A DNA stretch of 64,000 nucleotides from Bradyrhizobium sp. DOA9 (GCF_000617845.2 NZ_DF820425.1:1433690-1497689); one strand, 5' to 3'. Positions 26,894-36,742 are shown, counted from the stretch's first letter. The notes: generated by a model not told the origin, from the letters alone. A program made the numbers and translations.

Positions 26894-27895
26894 ATGGCTG
26901 ACGTGAAATATGACGTTCTCGGCATCGGCAACGCGCTGTTCGACGTGCTGGTTCGGACCGACGAGGCCTTTCTGGCCAAGCATGGCATGGCCAAGGGCAG
27001 CATGTCGCTGATCGACGAGGCACGCGCGGCCGCCATCTACAAGGACATGGGTCCGGCGACCGAGGTCTCGGGGGGATCTGCCGCCAACACCATCGTCGGC
27101 ATCGGCAGCCTGGGGGCGCGCGCGGCCTATGTCGGCAAGGTCAAGGACGACCAGATCGGCAAGCTCTACGTTCACGACATCCGCGCCGCCGGCGTCGCCT
27201 TCAACACGCCCGCCGCCAAGGATGGCCCCGCCACCGGCTGCTCCTACATCCTGGTCACCGGCGACGGCGAGCGCACCATGAACACCTATCTCGGCGCGGC
27301 GCAGGACCTGTCGCCCGCCGACATCGATCCGGCCGAGATTGCTGGTGCCGGCATCGTCTATCTCGAAGGCTATCTCTGGGATCCCAAGAACGCCAAGGAG
27401 GCCTTCGTCAAGGCGGCCAAGATCGCCCATGACGCCAAGCGCAAGGTGGCGCTGACGCTGTCGGATTCCTTCTGCGTCGACCGCTATCGCGACGAGTTCC
27501 TGTCCCTGATGCGGGGCGGCACCGTCGACATCGTGTTCGCCAACGAATCCGAGCTGCACTCGCTCTACATGACCTCGGACTTCGACACCGCGCTGAAGCA
27601 GCTGCGCAACGACGTCAATCTCGGTGTGGTCACCCGCAGCGAGAAGGGCTGCATGGTGGTGTCCGTGGAAGACGCCGTCGCAGCGCCGGCCTTCCCGGTC
27701 GAGAAGGTGGTCGACACCACCGGCGCCGGCGACCTGTTCGCCGCCGGCTTCCTCTACGGCCTCGCGCGCAATTTCGGCTACAAGCAGTGCGGCGAGCTCG
27801 GCGCGCTCGCGGCCGCCGAAGTGATCCAGCACATTGGCGCGCGGCCCCAGGTGTCGCTGAAGGAGCTGGCGGAGCAGCGCGGGCTGACGGGGTAG
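26894..27895 (+). CDS. PfkB-family carbohydrate/adenosine kinase
   Basis: Ribokinase-superfamily kinase of 333 residues, most like bacterial adenosine kinases of rhizobia. The substrate-side GG motif is in EVSGGSAANTIVGIGSLGARAAYVGKV. The ATP-site/anion-hole signature VVDTTGAGDLFAAGFLYGL carries the catalytic Asp. NESEL (FANESELHSLY) is the metal-associated motif. Adenosine or a sugar is the likely substrate; the sequence does not settle which. Followed by a palindromic repeat. Confidence 0.88.
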   Translation: MADVKYDVLGIGNALFDVLVRTDEAFLAKHGMAKGSMSLIDEARAAAIYKDMGPATEVSGGSAANTIVGIGSLGARAAYVGKVKDDQIGKLYVHDIRAAGVAFNTPAAKDGPATGCSYILVTGDGERTMNTYLGAAQDLSPADIDPAEIAGAGIVYLEGYLWDPKNAKEAFVKAAKIAHDAKRKVALTLSDSFCVDRYRDEFLSLMRGGTVDIVFANESELHSLYMTSDFDTALKQLRNDVNLGVVTRSEKGCMVVSVEDAVAAPAFPVEKVVDTTGAGDLFAAGFLYGLARNFGYKQCGELGALAAAEVIQHIGARPQVSLKELAEQRGLTG

Positions 27896-27912
27896 GGCCC
27901 CGCTCTCTCTGC

Positions 27913-27995
27913 GTCATTGCGAGCGCAGCGAAGCAATCCAGTCTGTCTCAGCGGCAGATTCTGGATTGCTTCGTCGCAAGAGCTCCTCGCATGAC
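27913..27995. repeat. GTCATTGCGAGC-type palindromic repeat, copy 3
   Basis: An 83-bp inverted repeat starting GTCATTGCGAGCGCAGCG and ending CTCCTCGCATGAC, with inner GAAGCAATCCAG and CTGGATTGCTTC perfectly complementary. One base of the right terminus (GCAATGAC to GCATGAC) is lost. It lies between convergent genes. Confidence 0.9.
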
Positions 27996-28003
27996 GGTGA
28001 ACC

Positions 28004-29698
28004 TCACGCCGTCTTCGCCGCCTTCAATCCCAGCCGCTGCTCCACCGCATCGCGCATCAGGAATTTCTGGATCTTTCCGGTCACGGTCATCGGAAATTCG
28101 TCGACGAACTCGACGTAGCGCGGGATCTTGTTGTGGGCGATCTGGCCTTCACAGAAGGCGCGTACTTCCTCAGCGGTCAGTTCCTCGCCCGCTCTGACGC
28201 GAATCCAGGCGCAGAGCTCCTCGCCATAGCGGGTGTCGGCGACGCCAAAGATCTGCACGTCCTGGATCTTGGGGTGACGATACAGGAATTCCTCGATCTC
28301 GCGCGGATAGAGGTTTTCGCCGCCGCGGATCACCATGTCCTTGATCCGGCCGACGATGTTGCAATAGCCCTCGTCGTCGATGGTGGCGAGATCGCCGGTG
28401 TGCATCCAGCCGTTGGCGTCGAGCACGTCGGCGGTCTTCTCCTTCTCGTCCCAATAGCCCAGCATGATGCTGTAGCCGCGGGTGCACAGCTCGCCGCGTT
28501 CGCCGCGCTTGACGACCCTGCCCTCGAGATCGACGATCTTGACCTCGACATGCGGATGGATTCGCCCGACCGTGGAGACGCGGCGATCCAGCGGATCGTC
28601 CACCGCGCTCTGGAAGCTGACGGGGCTGGTCTCGGTCATGCCGTAGGCGATCGTGACCTCACGCATGTTCATCTCGGTGTTGACGCGCTTCATCACCTCG
28701 ATCGGGCAGGGCGCGCCGGCCATGATGCCGGTCCGCAGCGACGTCAGGTCGAAGCTGGCGAATTCGGGGTGGTCGAGTTCGGCGATGAACATCGTCGGCA
28801 CGCCGTAGAGCGCCGTGCATTTCTCCTGCTCGATCGTGCGCAGCGTCGCGAGCGGGTCAAAACCTTCGCCGGGATAGACCATTGCGGCGCCGATCGTCAC
28901 GGAGGCAAGGTTGCCCATCACCATGCCGAAGCAATGATAGAGCGGCACCGGAATGCAGATGCGGTCCTTCTCGCTGAGGCGCATCGCGCGGCCGACGAAA
29001 TAGCCGTTGTTGAGGATGTTGTGGTGGGTCAGCGTCACGCCCTTGGGTGATCCGGTCGTGCCGCTGGTGAACTGGATGTTAACGGCATCGTCGAACTGCA
29101 GCTCCCGGCCGAGCGCGGCCAATTGCTGACGGTGCCGGTCGCCGCCCATGCGCGCGACCTCGCCGAAGGCAATCGTGCCCGGTGCGGCCGGGCCGCCGAT
29201 CTGAATGACGTTGCGCAGGGCGGGCAGCCGTGCCGCATGCAGCTGTCCGGGCCTGGCGGCTGACAGCTCCGGCAACAGCGTGTTGAGCATCTCCATGTAG
29301 TTGCTGGTCTTGAACGCCGTCGCGGTGACGATCGCCGCGCAGCCGACCTTGCGGAGGGCAAATTCCAGCTCGCTCAGGCGATAGGCCGGATTGATCGTCA
29401 CCAGGATCAGGCCGGCCTTGGCGGCGGCGAACTGGGTCAGCGTCCATTCCGGCCGGTTCAGCGACCAGATGCCGATCCGCTGGCCGCGCTCGAGCCCGAG
29501 CGCCAGAAAGCCGGCGGCGAGCGCATCGACCCGCTCGGCCAATTCCGACCAGGTCCATCGCACGCCGTGGCTGGGCGAGACCAGCGCTTCGCGATTGCCC
29601 CAGCGCCGCGCGGCTTGGTCAAGACTCCGGCCGATCGTGTCGCCGAGCAGCGGCGCGTCCGAGATGCCGCAAACGTAGCTGTCCGCTTTATCTGACAC
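28004..29698 (-). CDS. Fatty-acyl-CoA synthetase (AMP-binding)
   Basis: Adenylate-forming acyl-CoA ligase of 564 residues. The P-loop is [18 protein letters not shown], and [28 protein letters not shown] and [16 protein letters not shown] are typical of medium/long-chain acyl-CoA synthetases. The C-terminal catalytic Lys is in [11 protein letters not shown]. It would activate fatty acids for beta-oxidation; chain length is not predictable. A GC-rich hairpin and a serine hydrolase gene lie upstream on the same strand. Confidence 0.92.
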   Translation of the reverse strand: MSDKADSYVCGISDAPLLGDTIGRSLDQAARRWGNREALVSPSHGVRWTWSELAERVDALAAGFLALGLERGQRIGIWSLNRPEWTLTQFAAAKAGLILVTINPAYRLSELEFALRKVGCAAIVTATAFKTSNYMEMLNTLLPELSAARPGQLHAARLPALRNVIQIGGPAAPGTIAFGEVARMGGDRHRQQLAALGRELQFDDAVNIQFTSGTTGSPKGVTLTHHNILNNGYFVGRAMRLSEKDRICIPVPLYHCFGMVMGNLASVTIGAAMVYPGEGFDPLATLRTIEQEKCTALYGVPTMFIAELDHPEFASFDLTSLRTGIMAGAPCPIEVMKRVNTEMNMREVTIAYGMTETSPVSFQSAVDDPLDRRVSTVGRIHPHVEVKIVDLEGRVVKRGERGELCTRGYSIMLGYWDEKEKTADVLDANGWMHTGDLATIDDEGYCNIVGRIKDMVIRGGENLYPREIEEFLYRHPKIQDVQIFGVADTRYGEELCAWIRVRAGEELTAEEVRAFCEGQIAHNKIPRYVEFVDEFPMTVTGKIQKFLMRDAVEQRLGLKAAKTA

Positions 29699-29745
29699 GT
29701 CAAAATCCTTTCGTCATGGAATGAGCGGCTTGATCCTCTTCGGAA

Positions 29746-29772
29746 GCATGGCCGGGACGGGCCCGGCCATGC
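29746..29772. repeat. Single GC-rich hairpin (half of a two-hairpin repeat)
   Basis: GCATGGCCGGG (29746-29756) and CCCGGCCATGC (29762-29772) form a perfect 11-bp stem. The stem matches the GGCCGGG/CCCGGCC half-unit of the GIY-YIG-flanking arms, so this may be a decayed copy. It also sits where the serine hydrolase transcript should end. Confidence 0.65.
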
Positions 29773-29796
29773 CGCGTGGCGCGAGCACTCAGACCC

Positions 29797-30993
29797 TCAC
29801 GCCGCCTTCTGCCCGCTGCCGGCAGCATCGAGCCCGGCATAAACCCCGCGCTCGAATCCCGCGAACGCCTCGAGGCATTTCGCATCCGCGAACGGCAGCA
29901 GCTGCATCAGGATGACGCCGGTGACGTCGCGCGCAGGATCAATCCAGTAATAGGTGTTGGCAAGGCCGGCCCAGGCGAGGCTGCCGGCGCTGCGGCCTTC
30001 CGCGGTCTTGGCGGTGTTGATCATGAAGCTGAGGCCCCACTTCTTCACCTGCTCCGGATAGAGATCGACGTCGTTGGTGTACATCGGCGCGGCCGTGGTC
30101 ATCTTGCCCATGGCGAGATCGCCGATGTGGTTCTGCCCCATCGTCGCGACGGTCTCGGCTTTCAGCACCTGGTTGCCGTTGCCGCGACCCTTGTTGAGGA
30201 TCATCTGGGTGAACTTGATGTAGTCGCCCGCCGTCGAATAGAGGCCGCCGCCGCCCATGTGGAATTCCGGCTCCTGCTCCAGCTCGAACGGGATCGATGC
30301 GAGCTGGCCGTCCTCGCCGCGCGCATGCATGCCGACCAGGCGCTTGCGCATGTCGTCGGTGATCTTGAAGGCGGTGTCCCGCATGCCGAGCGGCGCGAAC
30401 AGATTGTCGCGCAGATATGCGTCGAGCCGCTTGCCGCTGGCGGCCTCCACAACCTTGCCGACGAAATCGATGTTGGTGCCGTATTCCCAGCGCGTGCCTG
30501 GGTCGGACATGATCGGGGTCTTCAGCGCGGCATTCTGGCAGGTGGTGATGGCGGGAATGCCGTTCTTGTCCAGATAGACCGCGAGATCGCCGTTCCACAT
30601 GTTGTAGCAGAAGCCCGCAGTGTGGGTCATGAGCTGGCGCAGCGTGATCGGCCCCTTGGCCGGCCGCAGCTTGGCCTCGCCCTTGGCATCAAAGCCTTCG
30701 AGCACCTGCGGCTTGGCGAGCTCGGGCAGCACCTCGCCGATCGGCGCGTCCAGCGACAGCTTGCCCTGCTCGACCAGCTGCATCGCGCCCGCCGTCGTCA
30801 CCGCCTTCGTCATCGACGCGATCCAGAACACGCTGTCGGCGGTCATCGGATCGGGCTTGGACAGGTCGCGCTTGCCGAACGCGCCCTGATACAGCACGTC
30901 GTGACCGCTGGCCGCGATGGCGACGACGCCCGGGATCTCCCTGGTCTCGCTCTTCTGACGCAGAATCTCGTCGATCTCAGCTTTGCTTTGCAT
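29797..30993 (-). CDS. Serine hydrolase, class C beta-lactamase fold
   Basis: Beta-lactamase/esterase-family protein of 398 residues. The nucleophile motif is SMTK in FWIASMTKAVTTAGAMQLVEQG, and the Tyr motif is YGTN in RWEYGTNIDFVGKVVE. HTAGFCYNMW and the C-terminal part fit esterases or peptidases rather than true lactamases. No signal peptide is seen from ATG 30993, which has GAGGAAA upstream, so it is probably cytoplasmic. Substrate unknown. Confidence 0.88.
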   Translation of the reverse strand: MQSKAEIDEILRQKSETREIPGVVAIAASGHDVLYQGAFGKRDLSKPDPMTADSVFWIASMTKAVTTAGAMQLVEQGKLSLDAPIGEVLPELAKPQVLEGFDAKGEAKLRPAKGPITLRQLMTHTAGFCYNMWNGDLAVYLDKNGIPAITTCQNAALKTPIMSDPGTRWEYGTNIDFVGKVVEAASGKRLDAYLRDNLFAPLGMRDTAFKITDDMRKRLVGMHARGEDGQLASIPFELEQEPEFHMGGGGLYSTAGDYIKFTQMILNKGRGNGNQVLKAETVATMGQNHIGDLAMGKMTTAAPMYTNDVDLYPEQVKKWGLSFMINTAKTAEGRSAGSLAWAGLANTYYWIDPARDVTGVILMQLLPFADAKCLEAFAGFERGVYAGLDAAGSGQKAA

Positions 30994-31338
30994 GGCGTTT
31001 CCTCGGGTTTGATTATTGTTGGAAGTGATCGATTGTCCTCCCGCATTTAGGGCGCGGCAAGCGCATCCGTGCACCTGCGCCAGTCGCGATGTCGTGACTT
31101 GACGGCCTCGGTCCCAGGCACGACGACAACGGAACTGAACGGGGACACCCTCACAATCTGCGGTGGATTGCCGGGCGTCGTCTCACCTCGGACGGGCTCG
31201 AAGCGATATGGTTCGCGAGTTTCGGACGCTTGAAACATTTCGTGAGCTGCCGCGTTCAGCACCCGGTCCGGTTCATGGACCGATCGAGACTTGATGCAAA
31301 TGTTGCCGGCCGTGGATGGGCGGCGAGGGGGTCCTCAG
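30994..31338. other. Gap upstream of the serine hydrolase
   Basis: About 345 bp between divergent genes. A 71-codon minus-strand frame at 31047-31262 (MLNAAAHEMFQASETREPYR...) is possible, but it has no clear ribosome site and no recognisable family. No repeat or strong promoter is evident. Confidence 0.3.
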
Positions 31339-31659
31339 ATGATTTCGACCTGGAGCGAATGGAAGCGCTATCCCCGTCCCGGACGGGGCGAGAACCTGGA
31401 GGCGCCGATTTCCCCCGGGATTTACGAGGTGCGCATCGCCGGTACCGGGGCGCTGTATTCCTTCGGCGCGGTCGATAATCTGGCGCAGGCGCTGGCGCTG
31501 CTGCCGGTCGGCTCGAAGTCGTGGTTCGGCCGTCGCGACACCTCCCACGTCCCCGATCTCGAATACCGGACCTGCGCGACCTCCACGAAGGCGGACGCCA
31601 AGGCTGCTGCCGAGCGTATGATCGGCCGCCGCGAGACCTATATGAGCGGTGCGGCCTGA
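31339..31659 (+). CDS. Small protein with GIY-YIG-like pattern, function unknown
   Basis: A 106-residue protein. SPGIYEVRIAGTGALYSFG resembles the paired GIY...YxG strands of GIY-YIG domains. The later R in WFGRRDTSHVP and the helix TSTKADAKAAAERMIGRRETY resemble the Arg and the TS.AEA..E helix of that fold. The second strand reads YSFG rather than YIG, so nuclease activity is doubtful. ATG 31339 is used (GAGGGGTC upstream) because the 16 residues before it look non-coding. Not part of an obvious operon. Confidence 0.6.
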   Translation: MISTWSEWKRYPRPGRGENLEAPISPGIYEVRIAGTGALYSFGAVDNLAQALALLPVGSKSWFGRRDTSHVPDLEYRTCATSTKADAKAAAERMIGRRETYMSGAA

Positions 31660-31683
31660 TCCCTCTCCGCAGCAGCGGTGCCA

Positions 31684-31707
31684 CACCTCTCCCGTCGGGG
31701 AGAGGTG
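31684..31707. repeat. CACCTCTCCC hairpin
   Basis: A perfect 10-bp stem CACCTCTCCC/GGGAGAGGTG with GTCG loop, 24 bp after the small gene stop. It is the same CCTCTCCC-type hairpin that the IS5 element interrupts at 51551. It may act as a terminator. Confidence 0.65.
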
Positions 31708-31821
31708 AAGAACCCGCGGCCCTCAGCTTAACTCCCAGCAGATGTGCGTTGCGGGGCGGTGCATTGCGCATCGCCTGCTCCTATATTCCGGGCCGATCCG
31801 TTCGCCCAGGGAGAAACGCCA

Positions 31822-33315
31822 ATGACCCAGACCGCCGCCGCACGCGCCCCGCAAGCCACCGCCACCCTGCGCGACCGGTTGAAGGACCCCTCGCTGCTGA
31901 AGGAGGCCTGCTACATCGACGGCGCCTGGGTCGGCACGGCGGTCTTCGCCGTCAACAATCCCGCGACGGGTGTCGAGCTGGCAAAAGTGCCGCAGCTTGG
32001 GGCCGACGATACGACCAAAGCGGTCGAGGCCGCCGAGCGTGCGTTCCCGGGCTGGGCCAAGCACACCGCAAAACAGCGCTCCAACATCCTGCGCAAATGG
32101 TTCGAGCTGATCACCGCCAATCGCGAGGATCTCGCGCTGATCCTCACCTCCGAGCAGGGCAAGCCGCTCACCGAGGCGCTCGGCGAGGTCGATATCGGCG
32201 CCGCCTATATCGAGTTCTTTGCGGAGGAAGCCCGCCGCGTCTATGGCGAGACCATCCCGAGCCAGCGGCCCGATGCGCGCCTGCTCGCGATAAAGCAGCC
32301 GATCGGCGTTTGCGGCGCGATCACGCCGTGGAATTTCCCGAACTCGATGATCACGCGAAAGGTTTCGCCGGCGCTGGCCGCCGGCTGCACCGTGGTGCTC
32401 AAGCCCGCCAACGAGACGCCGCTGTCGGCGCTGGCGCTCGCCGTGCTCGCCGAGAGGGCCGGCATCCCCAAGGGCGTGCTCAACATCATCACGGGTGACG
32501 CGCCGCCGATCGGCAAGGTGCTGTGCCAGCATCCGGCGGTGCGCTTCGTCGGCTTCACCGGCTCGACCGCGGTCGGCAAGATCCTCTATCAGCAGGCCTC
32601 CGTCGGCGTGAAGCGGCTCGGCCTCGAGCTCGGCGGCAACGCGCCCTTCATCGTGTTCGACGACGCCGACATCGATGCGGCGGTCGAAGGCGCGATGGTC
32701 TCGAAGTACCGCAACATGGGCCAGACCTGCGTCTGCGCCAACCGCATCTATGCGCAGGACAAGATCTACGACGAGTTCGTGCAGAAGCTGTCGAAGAAGG
32801 TCGCGGCGATGAAGATCGGCGACGGCACCGAGAGCGGCGTGACGCAGGGCCCGCTGATCAACATGAAGGCGGTCGACAAGGTCGAACGCCACATCGCCGA
32901 TGCCGTCAAGCGCGGCGCCAGGGTGGTGACCGGCGGCAAGCGCAGCGAGCTCGGACGCTCCTTCTTCGAGCCGACGGTGCTGGCGGACGTCAAGCCGGAC
33001 TCGCTGGTGTCGCAGGAGGAGACCTTCGGCCCGCTCGCGCCGGTGATCCGCTTCAAGGACGAGGCCGACGTCGTCGCGATGTGCAACGCCTCGCCGTTTG
33101 GCCTCGCCTCCTACTTCTATTCCCGCGATCTCGGCCGCGTCTGGCGCGTCGCCGAAGCGCTGGAGTCGGGCATGGTCGGCGTCAATACCGGCCTGATCAC
33201 CACCGAAGTCGCGCCCTTCGGCGGCGTCAAGGAAAGCGGCCTCGGACGCGAAGGCTCGCGTCACGGCATGGAAGAATATGTCGAGATCAAATACGTGATG
33301 ATGGCGGGGGTGTGA
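31822..33315 (+). CDS. gabD: NAD(P)-dependent succinate-semialdehyde dehydrogenase
   Basis: Aldehyde dehydrogenase of 497 residues, of the GabD subgroup that oxidises succinic semialdehyde to succinate, linking GABA breakdown to the TCA cycle. NAD-binding and oxyanion Asn lie in GAITPWNFPNSMITRKVSPALAAG. The catalytic Glu is in LGLELGGNAPFIVFDD and the catalytic Cys in NMGQTCVCANRIY; the CVC pair is typical of GabD. GGGAG precedes ATG 31822. No gabT is adjacent. Confidence 0.93.
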   Translation: MTQTAAARAPQATATLRDRLKDPSLLKEACYIDGAWVGTAVFAVNNPATGVELAKVPQLGADDTTKAVEAAERAFPGWAKHTAKQRSNILRKWFELITANREDLALILTSEQGKPLTEALGEVDIGAAYIEFFAEEARRVYGETIPSQRPDARLLAIKQPIGVCGAITPWNFPNSMITRKVSPALAAGCTVVLKPANETPLSALALAVLAERAGIPKGVLNIITGDAPPIGKVLCQHPAVRFVGFTGSTAVGKILYQQASVGVKRLGLELGGNAPFIVFDDADIDAAVEGAMVSKYRNMGQTCVCANRIYAQDKIYDEFVQKLSKKVAAMKIGDGTESGVTQGPLINMKAVDKVERHIADAVKRGARVVTGGKRSELGRSFFEPTVLADVKPDSLVSQEETFGPLAPVIRFKDEADVVAMCNASPFGLASYFYSRDLGRVWRVAEALESGMVGVNTGLITTEVAPFGGVKESGLGREGSRHGMEEYVEIKYVMMAGV

Positions 33316-33333
33316 GCGGCATCGTCCTCCCAC

Positions 33334-33402
33334 GTCATTGCGAGCGAAGCGAAGCAATCCAGTATCTTTCCATTGAGACAGTCTGGATTGCTTCGTCGCA
33401 CC
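33334..33402. repeat. GTCATTGCGAGC-type palindromic repeat, truncated copy 4
   Basis: Begins GTCATTGCGAGCGAAGCG with inner GAAGCAATCCAG and CTGGATTGCTTC complementary, but the right terminus after CTTCGTCGCA is lost. It lies between the convergent gabD and SulP genes. Confidence 0.85.
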
Positions 33403-33466
33403 AGTGCATCCGGGGTCTTCCTTTTTCCCCGGGACGACGCCGGAGTTCGCGGCTTGCTAACGAGGC

Positions 33467-35677
33467 CTATCTTCTCAACACCGCAATCATCCGGTTCGCA
33501 AAGGTCAGCCGCTCGGCCATGACCGACACGAAATAGGTCAGCAGCTCATTGCTGAGCTGGGGGGCTTCGGACTTGATCGCGTCGAACTGGTGGATGTTGA
33601 GCACGTAGAGCACGCTATCGACCTCGGCCTGGATCGTCGCGCTCCGCGGCGTGCGTGACACCAGGCCCATCTCGCCGATCGTGGTGTAGCGGCCGAGGCT
33701 GCGCACGCGCGTGGTGCGGCCGTCGTCGGCGGGGATCATGATGCCGACGCGGCCGTCGAGAATGAAATGCATGGAATCGGCCGGATCGCCCGCCTTCACG
33801 ATGACCTCGCCGGCTCCGACCTCGATGCGCTGGCAGCGGCGGATCAGTTCGTCCGCATCCTCCTCGCTGCCGAGGATGCGCGTGAACCAGTCGCGTAAGG
33901 ACGCTTCTTCCCGCGCCAGATCCTGATGCTGCGAGATGATCTCGTTCTCGCACCATTCCAGCGCGCGATCGAGTTCGCTGATGAGAGTGACGCCCTCGCC
34001 GATGAAGTCGCTGGCGCGCAGCACCTTTTCGGCCGAGGCCGACAGATGCACCAGGATCAGCTCGACGCCGAGATCGGCCGCGCTGCGCTTGATCTGGGCA
34101 AAGCTGTAGGCGGCCGAGGAATCCACGCCGGTGACGAGCTTGAAGTCGAACAGCAGATAGCGGCATTCGGGGCGCTCCTGCAGCAGCTGCTTGACGTGCT
34201 GGTAGAGCCGGTTGGCGGAGCCGAAGAACAGATAGCTCTGCAGGTTCAGGCCCTGGATCTTGCCGCCATGGGCCAGCAGCACATCCTGGTCGTCGCGCGA
34301 GCGGTCGAGCGAGGAACGGTATTCCGAGCCGTCGAAGCTGTATTTGATCGACTCCACCCTTGCGGCGCTGAACGCAAACGTGGTGCAGCCGATGATCACG
34401 CCGATCAGGATGCCCGGCACGAAACCCCAGGCTACGATGATCGCGATGATGGCGACCAGCGAGAGATATTCGAGCTTCGAAAGCCGCTTGCGCGATTCGA
34501 TGATCCATTTGTGCAGCTGGTCGGCGCCGAGATAGAGCAGCAGGCCGCCCAGCACGAATTTCGGGATGAAGCCGAGCAGCTGTGGCGCGATCGCGAGCAT
34601 CAGCAACGACATCGCCGCGACGGTGAGGCCGGACAGGCGGCCGCGGCCGCCGGTGCTGAAATTGAGGACGGAGCGGCTGATCGAGATGCAGCCGGCATAG
34701 CCGCCGAGCGCGCCTGTCAGCATGTTCGCGGCGCCGGTGACGTTCAGCTCGCGTTCCAGATTGGCTTCGCGATGCACGGCGACTTCGATGCCGGTGGTGT
34801 TGAACAGCGTGCTCGAGGCGGTGACGAAGATGACAGCGACGAAATTGGCGAGCAGGTCGGGCACGGCGAACCAGGGATAGTGAATGAGGGCCTCGGCGTG
34901 CCAGGGCATCATGAAGGCCGCCTTCGGCGGCTGCTCGAACGTCCAGCCCAGAGCGTGGGCCTCGCCGAGCGAGATGCCGGTGATCCAGAATGCCAGATGC
35001 GCCGTGATCACGCCGCCGACCAGGATGATCGGCAGTCCGAACGGGCTGCGCGAGCGATGCCAGGTCAGATACAGCACCAGCGCCATGACGCAGGCGGCAC
35101 CGAGCTCCAGCAATGTGGTGACATTGGCGAAACGCGGCAGCGCCGTGACGGGATGATCGGTGATGACCCGGATCGCACCCATGACGATCAGGAGTCCGGT
35201 GGCACCGAGGAAGCCGCCCACCACGGGATAGGGCACGTAGCGGATGGCGCGGCCCATCCGCGTCAGGCCCAATCCGCACAGCACCACGCCGGTCAGCACA
35301 GTCGACAAGCCGAGCGTGATCAGGATGGACGACAGCAGCGGCGCCGACGGATTGGCGGCCTCGATCCGCTCGAGCACCGAGGCCGCCAGGATTCCGGTCA
35401 CGGCGGCGGTCGAGCTGTCGGGAGCGGCGACTGCGAAGGGCAGGGAGCTGCCGAGCGCGACGACGGCGGCAAGCGCCGCGGAGCTGATGAAGGTTGCTGC
35501 GATGCCGTAGGACAGATAGGGCGACAGCGGACCCGTAAAGATCAGCAATGCGTAGGAGAGCCCGAAGGTGATGGTCAGGACGCTGGCAGCGCTGCCACCC
35601 AATATGTCGTTCAGCGCACGCTTGAGCTCTGGCTTGAACCGCGGGTGCGGACTGAGAGTAATGATTGGGTCGGTCAC
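33467..35677 (-). CDS. SulP anion transporter with STAS and cyclic-nucleotide-binding domains
   Basis: A 736-residue inner-membrane transporter. The SulP membrane domain (about 30-415) includes the SLC26 consensus region GALGGYAGCISISRSVLNFSTGGRGRLSGL. A cytoplasmic STAS domain (about 455-560; YLLFDFKLVTGVDSSAAYSF) follows. It ends in a cNMP-binding domain (about 600-720; GEVIVKAGDPADSMHFILDGRVGI and IGEMGLVSRTPRSATIQAE). The phosphate-cassette sequence GEMGLVSRTPRSA has the expected R-(S/T)A ending, so ligand binding is plausible. The anion (sulfate, bicarbonate or dicarboxylate) is not predictable. Confidence 0.9.
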   Translation of the reverse strand: MTDPIITLSPHPRFKPELKRALNDILGGSAASVLTITFGLSYALLIFTGPLSPYLSYGIAATFISSAALAAVVALGSSLPFAVAAPDSSTAAVTGILAASVLERIEAANPSAPLLSSILITLGLSTVLTGVVLCGLGLTRMGRAIRYVPYPVVGGFLGATGLLIVMGAIRVITDHPVTALPRFANVTTLLELGAACVMALVLYLTWHRSRSPFGLPIILVGGVITAHLAFWITGISLGEAHALGWTFEQPPKAAFMMPWHAEALIHYPWFAVPDLLANFVAVIFVTASSTLFNTTGIEVAVHREANLERELNVTGAANMLTGALGGYAGCISISRSVLNFSTGGRGRLSGLTVAAMSLLMLAIAPQLLGFIPKFVLGGLLLYLGADQLHKWIIESRKRLSKLEYLSLVAIIAIIVAWGFVPGILIGVIIGCTTFAFSAARVESIKYSFDGSEYRSSLDRSRDDQDVLLAHGGKIQGLNLQSYLFFGSANRLYQHVKQLLQERPECRYLLFDFKLVTGVDSSAAYSFAQIKRSAADLGVELILVHLSASAEKVLRASDFIGEGVTLISELDRALEWCENEIISQHQDLAREEASLRDWFTRILGSEEDADELIRRCQRIEVGAGEVIVKAGDPADSMHFILDGRVGIMIPADDGRTTRVRSLGRYTTIGEMGLVSRTPRSATIQAEVDSVLYVLNIHQFDAIKSEAPQLSNELLTYFVSVMAERLTFANRMIAVLRR

Positions 35678-35827
35678 GTCCTGGCGCTCGCCCCTGAAAA
35701 GTCCTGTTTGAGACGATGAAAGGCTTAGCGCAACAGGCTTTTTGTCGCCATCCGATATCCCGCGGTTCTGCCGCGGTCCGGCAGGGAATGCGCCTCGCGA
35801 TGACGGAGCGAGGCGGAACAGCCGGGC

Positions 35828-36742
35828 TTAAATCTTCAGCTCCGCCCCCGTCACGCGCCGATACGCTTCCAGATATCGCTTGCTGGTCGCATCCACCACG
35901 CTGGCCGGCAATGGCGGCGGCGGGGCGTCGCCGTTCCAGCGGCCGGCGCGGCGCTCGACGTCGAGATAGTCGCGAAGGGGCTGCTTGTCGAAGCTCGCCT
36001 GAGGCTGGCCCGGCTTGTAGGCGTCCACCGCCCAGAAGCGCGACGAATCCGGCGTCATCACCTCGTCGATCAGGATGATGCGGCCGTCCTTGTCGCGGCC
36101 GAACTCGAATTTGGTGTCCGCGATGATGATGCCCTGCTCGCGGGCGAGCTCCTCGCCGAGCGTGTAGATCGCCCGCGTCATGCTCTCCAGCGCGTAGGCG
36201 ACCTCCGCGCCGACCACTGCCTGCATCTTCGCGATGGTGATGTTCTCGTCATGGCCGCTCTCGGCCTTCGTCGCCGGGCTGAAGATCGCAGGCTCCAGCT
36301 TCTCGCTTTCGGCGAGGCCCGGCTTCAGCTTCTCGCCGGCGAGCGTGCCACTGGCCGCGTATTCCTTCCAGGCCGAGCCCGAGAGATAGCCGCGAATGAC
36401 GCATTCGATCGGAAACACGCTGGTGCGCTTGCACAGCATGGCGCGGCCGAGGATCTCGGCGCGGTGCGTTTTCAGCGCCGGCACGGCCGCGATGATCTCG
36501 TCGGTGTCGGCGCTGATCATGTGATGCGGCACCACCCCCTCGAGCTCATTGAACCACCACGCGCTGATTTGGGTCAGCACCGCGCCCTTCATCGGGATGG
36601 TCTCCCCCATCACAACGTCGAAGGCGCTGATGCGGTCGGTGGTGACGAGCAGCAGGCGGTCGTCGTCGACGGCGTAGATATCGCGCACCTTGCCGCGTCC
36701 GATCTTGGAGAGCGGCAGGTCGCTGGAGAGCATGGTGGTCAT
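35828..36742 (-). CDS. purC: SAICAR synthetase (phosphoribosylaminoimidazole-succinocarboxamide synthase)
   Basis: Purine biosynthesis enzyme of 304 residues joining CAIR and aspartate with ATP. The N-terminus [33 protein letters not shown] is diagnostic. [18 protein letters not shown] and the metal-site [12 protein letters not shown]...[15 protein letters not shown] follow. It is of the longer yeast/plant-like PurC type (about 300 residues) rather than the short bacterial type. ATG 36742 fits GAAGG upstream; ATG 36766 is an alternative. The pirin gene lies upstream on the same strand with a 63-bp gap. Confidence 0.95.
   Translation of the reverse strand: MTTMLSSDLPLSKIGRGKVRDIYAVDDDRLLLVTTDRISAFDVVMGETIPMKGAVLTQISAWWFNELEGVVPHHMISADTDEIIAAVPALKTHRAEILGRAMLCKRTSVFPIECVIRGYLSGSAWKEYAASGTLAGEKLKPGLAESEKLEPAIFSPATKAESGHDENITIAKMQAVVGAEVAYALESMTRAIYTLGEELAREQGIIIADTKFEFGRDKDGRIILIDEVMTPDSSRFWAVDAYKPGQPQASFDKQPLRDYLDVERRAGRWNGDAPPPPLPASVVDATSKRYLEAYRRVTGAELKI

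Noticed and set aside
31047..31262. 71-codon minus-strand frame upstream of the serine hydrolase
   Set aside because: Composition is ordinary, but there is no ribosome site and no family; left as a possibility in the gap entry.
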